From positions 1 to 64,000 of the forward strand of contig NZ_CP077292.1 in NCBI RefSeq assembly GCF_019048065.1: DNA of 64,000 bases. Reading direction: 5' to 3'. The notes beneath the pieces were generated by a model, which was not told the DNA's origin, made no database searches, and saw only the letters and a list, made by a program, of their open reading frames with translations. This document shows positions 33,032-41,435 of this stretch, piece by piece; within the stretch, counting starts at the first letter, position 1; the number at the start of each line of letters is the position of its first letter. This stretch comes from Citrobacter farmeri. Its GTDB lineage: Bacteria; Pseudomonadota; Gammaproteobacteria; Enterobacterales; Enterobacteriaceae. A program made the translations under genes and the position numbers.

Positions 33032-33541
33032 TTAAAAGTGATATTTATCTAATTTAACCCCTGGTTTAAAATTAGAAAAGACAATATCCTTATAGCATAA
33101 TACTTTTTTCGCATTGCATTTAATGGCACAGGTTAAAGCACTTGTTGCCTGACTGAATAATATTGGAGCATTAACAGATTTTGAAACTGTTGATGTAATA
33201 CCCATATATATATAATTACTATTATTATAGTGTAAGTTGTTTTTTACTTTTTTATTAGTCCGATCAAAAAAGTTCACAATAGTTTCTTTTAACTGAAACG
33301 AATCTTTTTTAGAAATTACCATTGCATACTTGTCTTTATTTACTCTATACCATTTTTCTTCATGGTGTTCAATCAATAACAAAGATAATGCTTTGATGTA
33401 TTCCATAAATTCAACTGTTCGAGTGGAATTATTAAGTAAAGCCGACTTAACTAAAACCAGACTTACAGGTGTATTTTTATCAGAAGCATCAATTTTTATC
33501 TGTAAATATTTAAGAAAGGTATCCTTATCAGTGATGAACAT
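33032..33541 (-). CDS. Degenerate GGDEF-domain-like protein (169 aa)
   Basis: Fold pattern of a GGDEF domain is visible but the signature is not. The position of R-GGDEF reads YRVNKDKYAMVISKKD, and the end ITSTVSKSVNAPILFSQATS followed by ALTCAIKCNAKKVLCY copies the I(G/T)...A-x-ALY-AK-x-GRN pattern. So it is unlikely to make c-di-GMP and could be a binding or regulatory protein. Start taken at ATG 33541 (MFITDKDTFLKYLQ) with AGGATTAAGAAA upstream. AT-rich. Family assignment is tentative. Confidence 0.5.
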   Translation of the reverse strand: MFITDKDTFLKYLQIKIDASDKNTPVSLVLVKSALLNNSTRTVEFMEYIKALSLLLIEHHEEKWYRVNKDKYAMVISKKDSFQLKETIVNFFDRTNKKVKNNLHYNNSNYIYMGITSTVSKSVNAPILFSQATSALTCAIKCNAKKVLCYKDIVFSNFKPGVKLDKYHF

Positions 33542-33757
33542 TTTCTTAATCCTGTATATATATCGTTTGAACGTATATTGTGCTCTTGTTTTCAAGTGAG
33601 ACTATTATTCACTCCAATCAGATGACTTGAAACATTTATCTGAAAAATAGAAAAACAAAGAATAATATTCTTTATAATAATTTGTTTTGTTTTGTTTATG
33701 CTGGGTAATAAAGGTAAAAGCAGAGATGACAGCAGTAAGGAGAAAACACCTAACGCT

Positions 33758-33780
33758 CAGAGGCCTGATTATGGCCTCTG
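33758..33780 (-). terminator. Hairpin after the FidL-like gene
   Basis: CAGAGGCC-TGATTAT-GGCCTCTG, a perfect 8-bp stem 17 bases after the FidL-like stop. It probably ends the ToxR/FidL-like operon; the T-run is weak. Confidence 0.5.
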
Positions 33781-33796
33781 CAAGAGTTAAGGTAAG

Positions 33797-34291
33797 TTAA
33801 TTTTTTGTAACTGTGCAGCTAAATATAGGAGAGAAAACATTTCCAATAATTAACACATTGTTGCTAATTTTGTTGATTTTGATATTTATATCCGTTGTTT
33901 CTCCTCCGAATAAAAAATTACTGACAACATTATCTTTATCATTATCGTTTGTACTTTTCACTATAGAGTTTAGTGTAAGAATATACCTTCCTTTTTTCGT
34001 ATCTAATGCCCTGTAGCTGTAATCATACTCTCTGTTTATTGTGTATGCTCCCTGATTATTCCGTATGATACCATGTACAATTGTGTGTATCTTTTTATCG
34101 GAAAAGAAATTAACTGAGATACTTGTTGTTATGTTTATATTTTCTCCATTTATGTTTTTCTGATAAGTATTGTTACCTTTACAGCTGAAGTCTAAGTTCC
34201 TTTCCATGGATAACATGAATAAAACAATTGCCGAGACTATTAAAATAGACTGTAAAATAATGTAACTATAAAACAATATTTTCCTTTTCAT
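33797..34291 (-). CDS. FidL-like membrane protein
   Basis: 164-aa protein with one N-terminal transmembrane helix (ILFYSYIILQSILIVSAIVL) and a periplasmic domain containing two Cys (DFSCKGNN, FSCTVTKN). Size, topology and position immediately after a ToxR-like gene match FidL/YqeJ, the partner of MarT/YqeI-type regulators. It is expected to modulate the regulator at the inner membrane. Start overlaps the regulator's stop by four bases (34288-34291). Confidence 0.72.
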   Translation of the reverse strand: MKRKILFYSYIILQSILIVSAIVLFMLSMERNLDFSCKGNNTYQKNINGENINITTSISVNFFSDKKIHTIVHGIIRNNQGAYTINREYDYSYRALDTKKGRYILTLNSIVKSTNDNDKDNVVSNFLFGGETTDINIKINKISNNVLIIGNVFSPIFSCTVTKN

Positions 34292-35055
34292 TTTAAATCA
34301 CCAGATATACTGTTGTAGAAGCTATGGCAGCCTGGAATATTTGTTATGTCTCCAATACACTTAAGGATAAACTTTTGGTAACCGGAGTTTATGATGTTAC
34401 TTCGGAAAAAATAATAGATTACATTTTGTTGGCACTGTTCATCTGTATATGGCTGGAAATGTTTTAAAAGAGATTTTAGTTCCGAAGAAGATAACACATC
34501 ATCATTATTAATTATATTAAACTGGCAATTCCCTTTTTCGAAGGTATTGCTTATCTCAGTTACAGGTATTGATTCTTTAGTGATTTTAGTTTTATTATAA
34601 TTTAACAAGTAGTAGCAAATATATGATGAAATAGCGAATGTAAAAAACATTACAATCATTTTTGATTTATTAATGTGTTTAGGTATATCTGACGTGATGG
34701 TATCACTGCAGTATTTTTCAATATCTTTTGTTATTGTCAAATTTTTCGTTATCATAAATCCTGTTCTCGGAATTGTTATGATGACATCTTCATCTATACC
34801 AAGTGATTTGATGTTTTTCCTGAGTGAAGATATATATTGATTAAGATTGTTGTGTGTTGTATGTGAGCCGTTGATGTCAAAAACGTTGATAAAAATTTCA
34901 GTCCTTGAAACAACATCTCCTTGATGCTTCAAAAGCAGGCTTAATAAATTACATGATGTAAATGATAAAGTAATACAATCATCAGTTTCTATATTTTTTA
35001 GTTTTCTTTGATCTTCATTAAACTCAATAATATTATTAATTAAAATTATTTCCAT
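34288..35055 (-). CDS. ToxR-like transmembrane transcriptional regulator (MarT/YqeI type)
   Basis: 255-aa one-piece membrane regulator. Residues about 10-110 form an OmpR-type winged helix (CNLLSLLLKHQGDVVSRTEI, HTTHNNLNQYISSLRKNIKS, VIITIPRTGFMI). One transmembrane helix is near 135-155 (MIVMFFTFAISSYICYYLL), and a periplasmic domain of about 100 residues contains four Cys. ToxR, CadC and MarT share this plan. With the FidL-like gene it forms a pair resembling MarT-FidL of SPI-3, where MarT activates the autotransporter gene misL. Targets here are unknown; the fimbrial operon and the autotransporter are candidates. Confidence 0.82.
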   Translation of the reverse strand: MEIILINNIIEFNEDQRKLKNIETDDCITLSFTSCNLLSLLLKHQGDVVSRTEIFINVFDINGSHTTHNNLNQYISSLRKNIKSLGIDEDVIITIPRTGFMITKNLTITKDIEKYCSDTITSDIPKHINKSKMIVMFFTFAISSYICYYLLNYNKTKITKESIPVTEISNTFEKGNCQFNIINNDDVLSSSELKSLLKHFQPYTDEQCQQNVIYYFFRSNIINSGYQKFILKCIGDITNIPGCHSFYNSISGDLK

Positions 35056-35384
35056 GATTAGTTCTCATTTAGTACTATCGGATAATTATAGCATGAATAT
35101 AATTATCCGATATATTGTTTATCATAGTTTAGTAAGCATGTTATAGATTGTAACTTATTTGTTTTCATTGTGTTTCAATAAGGTTTTTACAAGGTTACCT
35201 TTGATAATAAGTTGTCCTTAAAAACTCTTATTCTACTAGTATAGTAAGTTCTGAAAAAATAATGCCGATTTTAATTTCTTGTAATTAAAGTGATATCAAC
35301 ACTTTTATTAAAATAGAGAACATGGATGGTGTTATGTATATAACTTTAATTGTTGTTCGGTTTTGTTGAATAAATCGAACTTTT
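35056..35384. other. Upstream region of the ToxR-like gene
   Basis: AT-rich, no gene. CGGATAATTATAGCATGAAT then ATAATTATCCGATAT (35079-35112) contains an inverted repeat CGGATAATTATA/ATAATTATCCG that could be an autoregulatory site. Confidence 0.4.
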
Positions 35385-36265
35385 GCCAAACGGCAGGATC
35401 AGATCACGCATCATCCTGATAATACAGGCAGTACCGTGGCAAAGCAGAAATTCAAAATCACCAACTGGAAGACCTACAGCAAAGCCCTCATCACGAGGCA
35501 GACCTCTGCGTTATTCAGACCTTGCCATCACGACCGTTCTGGTTGTTAAGCGCGTTTTCAGGGTGACCCTGCGGGCCGCACGGGGCTTTATTGATTTTCC
35601 ATTTTTGCCCTGATGGGCATTCATTTGCGCTGCCCGGATTACACCAGTGTCAGCAAACAAGCGAAGTCGGTTGATGTCAGCTTTAAAACACCCAGCCGGG
35701 GCGAAATAGCGTATCTTGTAATTGATTCCACAGGCCTGAAAGTCTTCGGTGAAGGTGAGTGGAAAGTGAAAAAGCACGGCAAGGAACGACATCGCATCTG
35801 GCGAAAATTGTATCTGGCCGTTGATGCCAAAACACATGAAATTATCTGCGCAGACCTGTCGCTGAACAACGTGACAGATGCAGAAACCTTCCCGGGTCTT
35901 ATCCGACAGACACACCGGAAAATAAAGTCTGCGGCGGCAGACGGAGCTTACGATACATGGTTATGCCACGACGAACTGCGTCGCAAGAAAATCGGTGCAC
36001 TTATCCCTCCCCGGAAAGGCGCGGGTTACTGACCAGGTGAATAGTTAGCCGGAAAACCGCGCCTTATATCCCCGCTCTGAAGGACGGGGTTTTACGGCGC
36101 ACATGATAATCGTCGCTCAATAGCCAAAACGGTAATGTACAGGGTAAAGCAGTTGTTCGGCGGTTCACTGACGCTACGGGACTACGACGTCCAGGTTGCA
36201 GAGGCTTTGGTCATGGTACGTGCGCTGAACCAAATGACGAAGGCGGGTATGCCTTATTCAACAAA
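35385..36265 (+). pseudogene. IS903-group (IS5 family) transposase remnant
   Basis: Transposase fragments in several frames: an N-terminal part (KFKITNWKTYSKALIT, then RPLRYSDLAITTVLVVKRVF), the central DDE part (PDYTSVSKQAKSVDVSFKTP, IDSTGLKVFGEGEWKVKKHG, KSAAADGAYDTWLCHDELRR) open from 35613 to 36032, and the C-terminal part (MYRVKQLFGGSLTLRDYDVQ) after an interruption. An IS605-end-like hairpin sits in the interruption (36066-36100). The element cannot be active. Confidence 0.85.
36066..36100. repeat. IS200/IS605-end-like hairpin, copy 2
   Basis: TATCCCCGCTCTGAAGGACG followed by GGGTTTTACGGCGC; the hairpin interrupts the IS903-group remnant between its DDE and C-terminal parts. Confidence 0.55.
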
Positions 36266-36423
36266 GCCTGTCAGAAGCCACCTTCTACAACTGCTAACCT
36301 GAACACCGTGCCCCAGAATCTTCTGATATTAAACTACTGATTCATAAATACTTCCCTGCCATTTCTCGCATTTACAGATTACAAGAAAAGGAGAATAATT
36401 CTTCTCAGAATAACTGTGAATAT

Positions 36424-36463
36424 TGCATATGCTACTTAAGTTAGTGTATATATGGCATATGCC
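36424..36463. promoter_or_regulatory. Paired palindromes upstream of the DUF134 gene
   Basis: TTGCATATGCTA (36423) and GGCATATGCC (36454-36463), 30 bp apart, flank TATA-rich DNA just before the ribosome-binding site. The HTH-bearing DUF134 protein is the natural candidate to bind them. Confidence 0.5.
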
Positions 36464-36477
36464 AATAAGGAGCGTTT

Positions 36478-36798
36478 ATGCCAAGACCCAAAATTCCTCG
36501 TAACATATGTGGTCGTCCCTCAGATACTTGTTTTAAGCCAAATGCGCGACCAATGAGTCAGCTTGAACAAGTTCATTTAAAAGAAGATGAATTTGAAGCG
36601 TTACGACTGGTCGATTTTATGAGGATGCAGCAGCAGGAAGCTGCTGCTGTAATGGGGGTTTCAAGGCAAACTCTGGCCAATATCCTGAAAACAGCCCGTT
36701 TTAAAGTTGTGGACTGTCTCACTCAGGGAAAAGCTTTAATAATTAACACTGAAAGTAAAGGAGTTATACGAGATGATCACAGCAATTCCGATGAATGA
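36478..36798 (+). CDS. DUF134-family HTH protein
   Basis: 106-aa protein of the DUF134 type: MPRPKIPRNICGRPSDTCFK with Cys, KEDEFEALRLVDFMRMQQQE, AAAVMGVSRQTLANILKTAR (sigma-70-like HTH). Usually found with a NifX/NifB-like partner as here; the overlap is 26 bases. Probably a metal- or redox-responsive regulator (inference). AAGGAGCGTTT precedes the ATG. Confidence 0.88.
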   Translation: MPRPKIPRNICGRPSDTCFKPNARPMSQLEQVHLKEDEFEALRLVDFMRMQQQEAAAVMGVSRQTLANILKTARFKVVDCLTQGKALIINTESKGVIRDDHSNSDE

Positions 36799-37225
36799 CA
36801 ACCGGGTAGCAAATCATTTTAGCAAAGCAAGTTATCTTGTAATTATGGATGAGCGCGGTGTAGAACTCAACAGGATGGTAAATCCAGCTCTGGGCGCAGA
36901 TTGTTCAGGTAAACGAAATCTGATTGACCTTCTGGTTCAACAACGTGTTAGTCGCGTTATAGTTCGTAACATTGGAGAACAGATGCTTGGAAAATTGTTA
37001 AGGCATCAGATCGCTGTTTACCAGACTAATTGTGGGCGCCGTTTGTTAACAGAAATGAGTGATCCGAGCACAAGTGATCTGATTGAACTAAATAAACCAG
37101 AACAGGGGCGTCAGTCCTTTAATCATGAAGCCAAAGGAAAGAAATGCTGCAATTCTGAAGGAAACACTACAAAAAATTGTTGCTCGCAGACTCATCATGG
37201 AAACGGACGTTGTTGTCATTCATAA
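36773..37225 (+). CDS. NifX/NifB-like (dinitrogenase Fe-Mo cofactor) domain protein with Cys/His tail
   Basis: 150-aa protein. Residues 1-100 form a NifX-type domain (ITAIPMNDNRVANHFSKASY, VSRVIVRNIGEQMLGKLLRH, IAVYQTNCGRRLL). The tail from about residue 120 is rich in Cys and His (KKCCNSEGN, KNCCSQTHHG, GRCCHS), suggesting metal binding. Such proteins outside nif clusters have no settled role. Start ATG 36773 has AAAGGAG nine bases upstream. Pairs with the DUF134 gene as one operon. Confidence 0.82.
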   Translation: MITAIPMNDNRVANHFSKASYLVIMDERGVELNRMVNPALGADCSGKRNLIDLLVQQRVSRVIVRNIGEQMLGKLLRHQIAVYQTNCGRRLLTEMSDPSTSDLIELNKPEQGRQSFNHEAKGKKCCNSEGNTTKNCCSQTHHGNGRCCHS

Positions 37226-37370
37226 TGGGAGCTGAAAGCCCGTGTTATGTGATGACTGCTATTGTTCATCTCGATGATGCCTGCCCTGAGGGCCAGTTCT
37301 CCCAGCCGGTCACTGGATGATCAGGTTCGTTATCTATCTGTACGTAGAAACCCGGGTATATCACAACAAT

Positions 37371-37408
37371 TGACTGCTCCCTGCCCTAAAGGGCGAGGCT
37401 TTACGCGC
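37371..37408. repeat. IS200/IS605-end-like hairpin, copy 3
   Basis: Reverse complement of the 3636-3673 copy over 38 bp with one mismatch (TGACTGCTCCCTGCCCTAAA then GGGCGAGGCTTTACGCGC). Confidence 0.65.
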
Positions 37409-37618
37409 ATCAACGGGTAAAGGTAATCGCCCTGTGCTATCATTGCCGACTTTAGTGTGTAGAATAGCCAATCAAATCATCCAGACTTATCCTTCAATAT
37501 CCTACCCTGCTCACAAAAACTGGTGATATAAAAGCTGGTACAAAAATATCAATCGTCAATTTTATCTTACTTTTCATTAAGATAAAATTACTTTGCGGAT
37601 AATGGTTTCTCAACTTAG

Positions 37619-37662
37619 CGAAAAACGCCGTAAACCCTCGCCCAATGCGGGCGGGGATATAA
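37619..37662. repeat. IS200/IS605-end-like hairpin, copy 4
   Basis: GCGAAAAACGCCGTAAACCC then TCGCCCAATGCGGGCGGGGA. It matches 56926-56969, next to a TnpA remnant, with one mismatch. Confidence 0.65.
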
Positions 37663-37676
37663 GTCGTCTGACTCCA

Positions 37677-38138
37677 TCAGGAATTGTTCCCCTGCCTGCT
37701 GTTTCCTGCAACAGCCGTGATATCAGAGAGTTCTGTACATAATCCTGCAAGTGTATAGTTTTTTTTATCCAGGATATCAGCACACTGAATTAATTTATTG
37801 ATAAGTAAGATATCTATATGCTCCATTCTGCGCAAACATTTCATCCGTTGTCCGGTGGCTGACTGCAGCAGCAACATCCAGCGATCACTGATTTCCCCCG
37901 GGCTGGTCAGAACAAATATGTACCGGCCATGTGGGGGCATATATCTCAGACATACTGGCCATATTCCACCATACTCACAATAGTTCTCCGAAGACAGTAA
38001 CCAACCTTCCGGCAACAACAACTCATTCATCACCGATTGTGTAAGAACCTGACGTGAAGACCAGCCATCCTGACGAAACTTTTCAAAATCATCAGCTTTC
38101 ATAGCAACCAGCGTCGCCAATGTCAGTCCTGCAGTCAT
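37677..38138 (-). CDS. Orphan PsiB-like protein (153 aa)
   Basis: Clearly related to PsiB yet divergent: VLTQSVMNELLLPEGWLLSS, CEYGGIWPVCLRYMPPHGRY, and VLTSPGEISDRWMLLL align with the PsiB blocks THAVMRDLD...EFGGFFPVQIRFTPSHG and CSPGDISPSWMVV. It lies 31 kb from psiB, alone and AT-rich. GGAGGTTATTT precedes the ATG, so it is probably translated. Whether it binds RecA is unknown; it could be an additional SOS-blocking protein expressed under different conditions. Confidence 0.82.
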   Translation of the reverse strand: MTAGLTLATLVAMKADDFEKFRQDGWSSRQVLTQSVMNELLLPEGWLLSSENYCEYGGIWPVCLRYMPPHGRYIFVLTSPGEISDRWMLLLQSATGQRMKCLRRMEHIDILLINKLIQCADILDKKNYTLAGLCTELSDITAVAGNSRQGNNS

Positions 38139-39215
38139 AAATAACCTCCATTTTCTGAACTGAATTCCGTGAGGTAAGTAGTTGCCTGTTGCACATTTAT
38201 TGTTTCCACTTCAGGAGGGAGTTTTCCTTCCTGGTTGTTTACACAGTAGTAAGATCCTTATCTGATGTGACCGCGACAGTTTCATGACTTACTTTTCCGT
38301 ATAAATATTGTTGCTGAGACATACGATGGGTTTATGAAAGATGGTGAAATCATTCGGGCCTTCTCGCAAAATACATCAATAAACGACCTCACACCATGAG
38401 ATAAAAATCAAGATTACTGTTTAAGATACATACACAATACCAGGCATTAACATATCCTGGATTCCTGGTCAATAAATCCGCGTTATGTTTTTATCAGGAT
38501 ACTGATTTGTAGCTTACATTCCAGTGGAAAACCATAAAAAAGCAAAAACATTATTTTCTTAAAGGTGTGGAGGACACTTTTATTAAGTACTTTTGGACTT
38601 TATGGGTAATTAATAATGATGTTCGTCACAATTTTATAAAATATTTTTGTTCGTTTTGTGTTTTGTTTATGAATATTTTGTGAAGTTATTGGGGAATATT
38701 CTTATTTTTTGGCGAGTTATTTTTGAATCCTCCCACGAAACACATAAGTGTATTTTTATAAAAAGAAGCGAATTAATGTTTGTCATTCTCTTGTCGCGAT
38801 GACACCTTATTATTTCATTAGTTTTTCTAACTATTTTATCAGGCATGTTTAGATGGATAATTTTACATGATATTTTATAACAGAGTTTTAATCCCTGTGG
38901 TAGGGTAAGTTTTTGTAATTTTTCTGAAATTTGGTTATTTTTTTTAGATTTTTCTTTACGTTAGCAGAAGAACGAAAATTCTTAATGAATGTTTTTTTTG
39001 ATTAACCCTATGAATATATTAACCTTCCTTGCATAGGCAGAAACGATCGATGCAAAACACCTGATAGATAAAAGTTATCATTTTCTCTGTTTTTGGAAGT
39101 TTAAAACGATTGATAATCGTTTTTTGGAATGTTTAAATGCCCTGAACTTAAATGGAACTTAACTATATTTATCCCGGAAATGACTTGCCGGGGCAAAACG
39201 GGAGATGCGCCTACC
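38139..39215. other. 1-kb AT-rich regulatory gap before the fimbrial regulator
   Basis: No gene found. Very AT-rich, with many poly-T and poly-A tracts (for example 38930-39000), a typical target for H-NS. It contains the promoter region of the LuxR-type gene. Confidence 0.5.
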
Positions 39216-39782
39216 ATGAATTACCATTTTATCTCTGATGACAGTTTCTTTCTTCTTGGTGTTCAGAAGTTAATTAATAGTCATGGTGGATCATTTTTTT
39301 TTCACAACTTAAGCAATAAAGAACAGACATTATTTATTCCACATCCAGGAGATGTGGTGGTCATTGCTATCAATAATGTACACTTACGTAGCCGTCTGTT
39401 ACGTAGCCGTCTGCTACGTAGGCGGTCGCTGGCACGGAGCAGGTTGATAATTATGCTTGATATACCGCTCACCCCTGTACATTTGGAGCATTTTCCATGG
39501 TTATTACCCAAAAATATCAGTACAGAGGCTTTTTCTGCCGTGATACAGAAAGCAGAACGGTCAAGTGTTTTTCGAGCTGAAGTCCCACGAGAAACGCTAT
39601 CTCTCTTTGAGAATCTCTGTAGTGGGAAATCTGTAACCAACCTGTCAGAAAGTGATAATAAACCGCTGAAATATATCTATAGAGTAAAAAGGAATGTTTT
39701 CATAAAATACGGGCTATTGAAAAGCAATTCCGCTGGGATATTATTATGTAGAGATATGTTGAGTATTAAGACCCCCGTCTGA
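39216..39782 (+). CDS. LuxR-type fimbrial regulator with internal 15-bp repeats
   Basis: 188-aa regulator. Start placed at ATG 39216 (MNYHFISDDSFFLLGVQKLI) after GGGAGATGC; the frame is open upstream. The N-terminus resembles a receiver-like domain, and the C-terminus holds a LuxR HTH (ETLSLFENLCSGKSVTNLSE, YIYRVKRNVFIKYGLL), as in FimW-type regulators. Between them, three 15-bp units (39384-39428) encode RSRLL-type repeats (LRSRLLRSRLLRRRSLARSR). It precedes the DcrB-like and fimbrial genes in the same direction, so is likely their regulator. Confidence 0.72.
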   Translation: MNYHFISDDSFFLLGVQKLINSHGGSFFFHNLSNKEQTLFIPHPGDVVVIAINNVHLRSRLLRSRLLRRRSLARSRLIIMLDIPLTPVHLEHFPWLLPKNISTEAFSAVIQKAERSSVFRAEVPRETLSLFENLCSGKSVTNLSESDNKPLKYIYRVKRNVFIKYGLLKSNSAGILLCRDMLSIKTPV

Positions 39783-39879
39783 TTTTTAACCTTGCTCACA
39801 GGTATTCACTGTTAGTTCCATGATTTTTCAGGAACGAATTTTATCTACGCGAAATTTATATCTCAAAAAGGAGTTAAAA

Positions 39880-40419
39880 ATGAAAATTCGCCTAATAGCC
39901 ACTTCCCTGCTTATCAGTTCAAGCTTGCTGTTGTCTGCCTGTGACGATAAAAATAGTGCCGACATGTCGTTGAATAGAACGAAAGTTCTCGATGGAAAAG
40001 CTTCAATAGTGATGCCGGATGGATTTATTAAAATGCCGCAGAACATGCTGGAAACAAAATATCCTGCATCCCAGCGACCACAGGAGGCATGGTACATAGA
40101 AAGTGAGGGGGGCAAGGTTTCTATTGCCTTCAGTGCTACCACTAATTCTGTCTCTGAGTCTCAGGTTGATAAAGTTGCAGGAGCAATGAAACAACAGCTC
40201 AAAACATTTTCTCCGTCAGTATCTGAAGTTACTGTAAATGGTAAAAAAATGAGCCGTATCGAGATGGTTACCCCTGCTGCCGACGGGAAAATTTACAACC
40301 TGATGCAACTTTCTTCCTATAACGGAAAACTGCTGATATCTACTTTTAATGCTACTGAAGACCTGAAGGAAAAATATGTACAGGCCGGAAATGATGCGTT
40401 GTCGTCTTTAAGCTACTGA
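39880..40419 (+). CDS. DcrB-like lipoprotein, upstream copy
   Basis: 179-aa periplasmic lipoprotein with lipobox LLLSAC after a signal peptide (MKIRLIATSLLISSSLLLSA). Body resembles DcrB: VLDGKASIVMPDGFIKMP, WYIESEGGKVSIAFSA, then QLSSYNGKLLISTFNA. Start at ATG 39880 after AAAAAGGAGTT. A paralogue (46168-46755) lies on the other side of the fimbrial operon. DcrB affects envelope protein maturation and phage C1 uptake in E. coli; here a role in fimbrial export is inferred from position. Confidence 0.8.
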   Translation: MKIRLIATSLLISSSLLLSACDDKNSADMSLNRTKVLDGKASIVMPDGFIKMPQNMLETKYPASQRPQEAWYIESEGGKVSIAFSATTNSVSESQVDKVAGAMKQQLKTFSPSVSEVTVNGKKMSRIEMVTPAADGKIYNLMQLSSYNGKLLISTFNATEDLKEKYVQAGNDALSSLSY

Positions 40420-40719
40420 AAGAGATTTGTTTTTTTCAGAGATGACAGAAGGGTAAAACTGACATCAGTCTATTTTCACTGGTTTAAAAAAAAGAGCCGA
40501 ACTGCAGGTGATGATAACCGCAGAACGAACATTGAACGCTCTTACTTTCTTTAATTCATTCATCAGGAAACGGATGCTTTTAGGTGTGATTACTTGTGTC
40601 CTTGAGGGGATTGCCAAGAATATCTTCCTCTGGAAGACATCCGGTTGCTGAATGAAGCTGATTACCTGTAGGTGAAATAGCTGGCAGGTAAATGTTTATT
40701 AATAAAATGGAGTTTTAAC
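40420..40719. other. Gap between the DcrB-like gene and the major subunit gene
   Basis: 300 bases, no gene seen; should hold the fimbrial promoter. GCCGAACTGCAGGTGATGATAACCGCAGAAC is repetitive and has inverted-repeat character. Confidence 0.4.
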
Positions 40720-41334
40720 ATGAAAATGAATCGTCTTTTGGTGTCTGTACTGATGTCTTCTACGATATTGTCCACAGGAGCACTGGCATCTAACGGTACC
40801 ATCAACTTTACCGGTACCGTTGTGGCCAGCGCCTGCGACACGGATGTTACCGTCAGCTATACAGGGGGAAGCTACACATCTACTGCCGGCGTGGTTACTG
40901 CTCAGATCGATCTGCCTGATACAACTCCGGCCTCTCTGTCTACTGTTGGTAGCTATGCTGGTCATACCCCATTTAGTATCAAACTGACAAACTGCCTGGC
41001 TGGAACCACTTCTCCGAATAACGTGTATACCCGTTTTGTATCAGGCCAGACCGCTCCTGGTGACTCAAACGTGCTGGCAAATACTGCCAGCTCTGGCGCA
41101 GCAACGAACGTTGGAATTGCCATCCTGAGACCAGATAACCAGACTCAGATTAATATTAACGCCGATCGTCTTTCCTCACCTGGTGCGGTTGACGCGGGCG
41201 CGGCTTTGCCTGTTTCCACTGGTTCTGCAGATTCGGTAACACTGAACTATGTGGCGGCTTATAAGGCGCTGGGTGCATCGGTTGGGACTGGTGACGTAGC
41301 TGCCAGGACTCAGTTTGAGATTGTGTACTACTGA
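40720..41334 (+). CDS. Major fimbrial subunit
   Basis: 204-aa pilin. Signal peptide MKMNRLLVSVLMSSTILSTG ending at ALA, then the N-terminal donor strand region GTINFTGTVVASACDTDVTV with the first conserved Cys; LTNCLAG has the second; C-terminus TQFEIVYY gives the alternating hydrophobic strand with penultimate Tyr recognised by chaperones. AT content is lower than in neighbours. TGGAGTTTTAAC precedes the ATG. A terminator hairpin after it would allow higher expression than the usher. Confidence 0.88.
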   Translation: MKMNRLLVSVLMSSTILSTGALASNGTINFTGTVVASACDTDVTVSYTGGSYTSTAGVVTAQIDLPDTTPASLSTVGSYAGHTPFSIKLTNCLAGTTSPNNVYTRFVSGQTAPGDSNVLANTASSGAATNVGIAILRPDNQTQININADRLSSPGAVDAGAALPVSTGSADSVTLNYVAAYKALGASVGTGDVAARTQFEIVYY

Positions 41335-41340
41335 AACCCC

Positions 41341-41366
41341 ATCAGTCCCGCTTTAGCGGGACTGAT
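41341..41366 (+). terminator. Attenuator/terminator after the major subunit
   Basis: ATCAGTCCCGC-TTTA-GCGGGACTGAT followed by TTTC, an 11-bp perfect stem, seven bases after the subunit stop. It should lower transcription into the usher gene. Confidence 0.85.
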
Positions 41367-41435
41367 TTTCCTGTTCCTCTTGTGGGATGTTCAGAGAATT
41401 ATTTCATCCGCTTTAAGGAAAAACGGAGTCAGTCC

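Larger units (their letters stand above)
37226..37676. other. Gap holding two IS605-end-like hairpins
   Basis: About 450 bases without a gene. The hairpins are at 37371-37408 and 37619-37662; GATAAAATT appears inverted around 37559-37590. Confidence 0.5.

Noticed and set aside
38139..39215. Possible invertible promoter (fim switch) in the 1-kb gap
   Set aside because: I found no inverted repeats of recombinase-site type and no FimB/E-like gene nearby.
39384..39428. 15-bp repeats as iterons
   Set aside because: They are within a coding frame and encode a regular peptide repeat; no replication features nearby.
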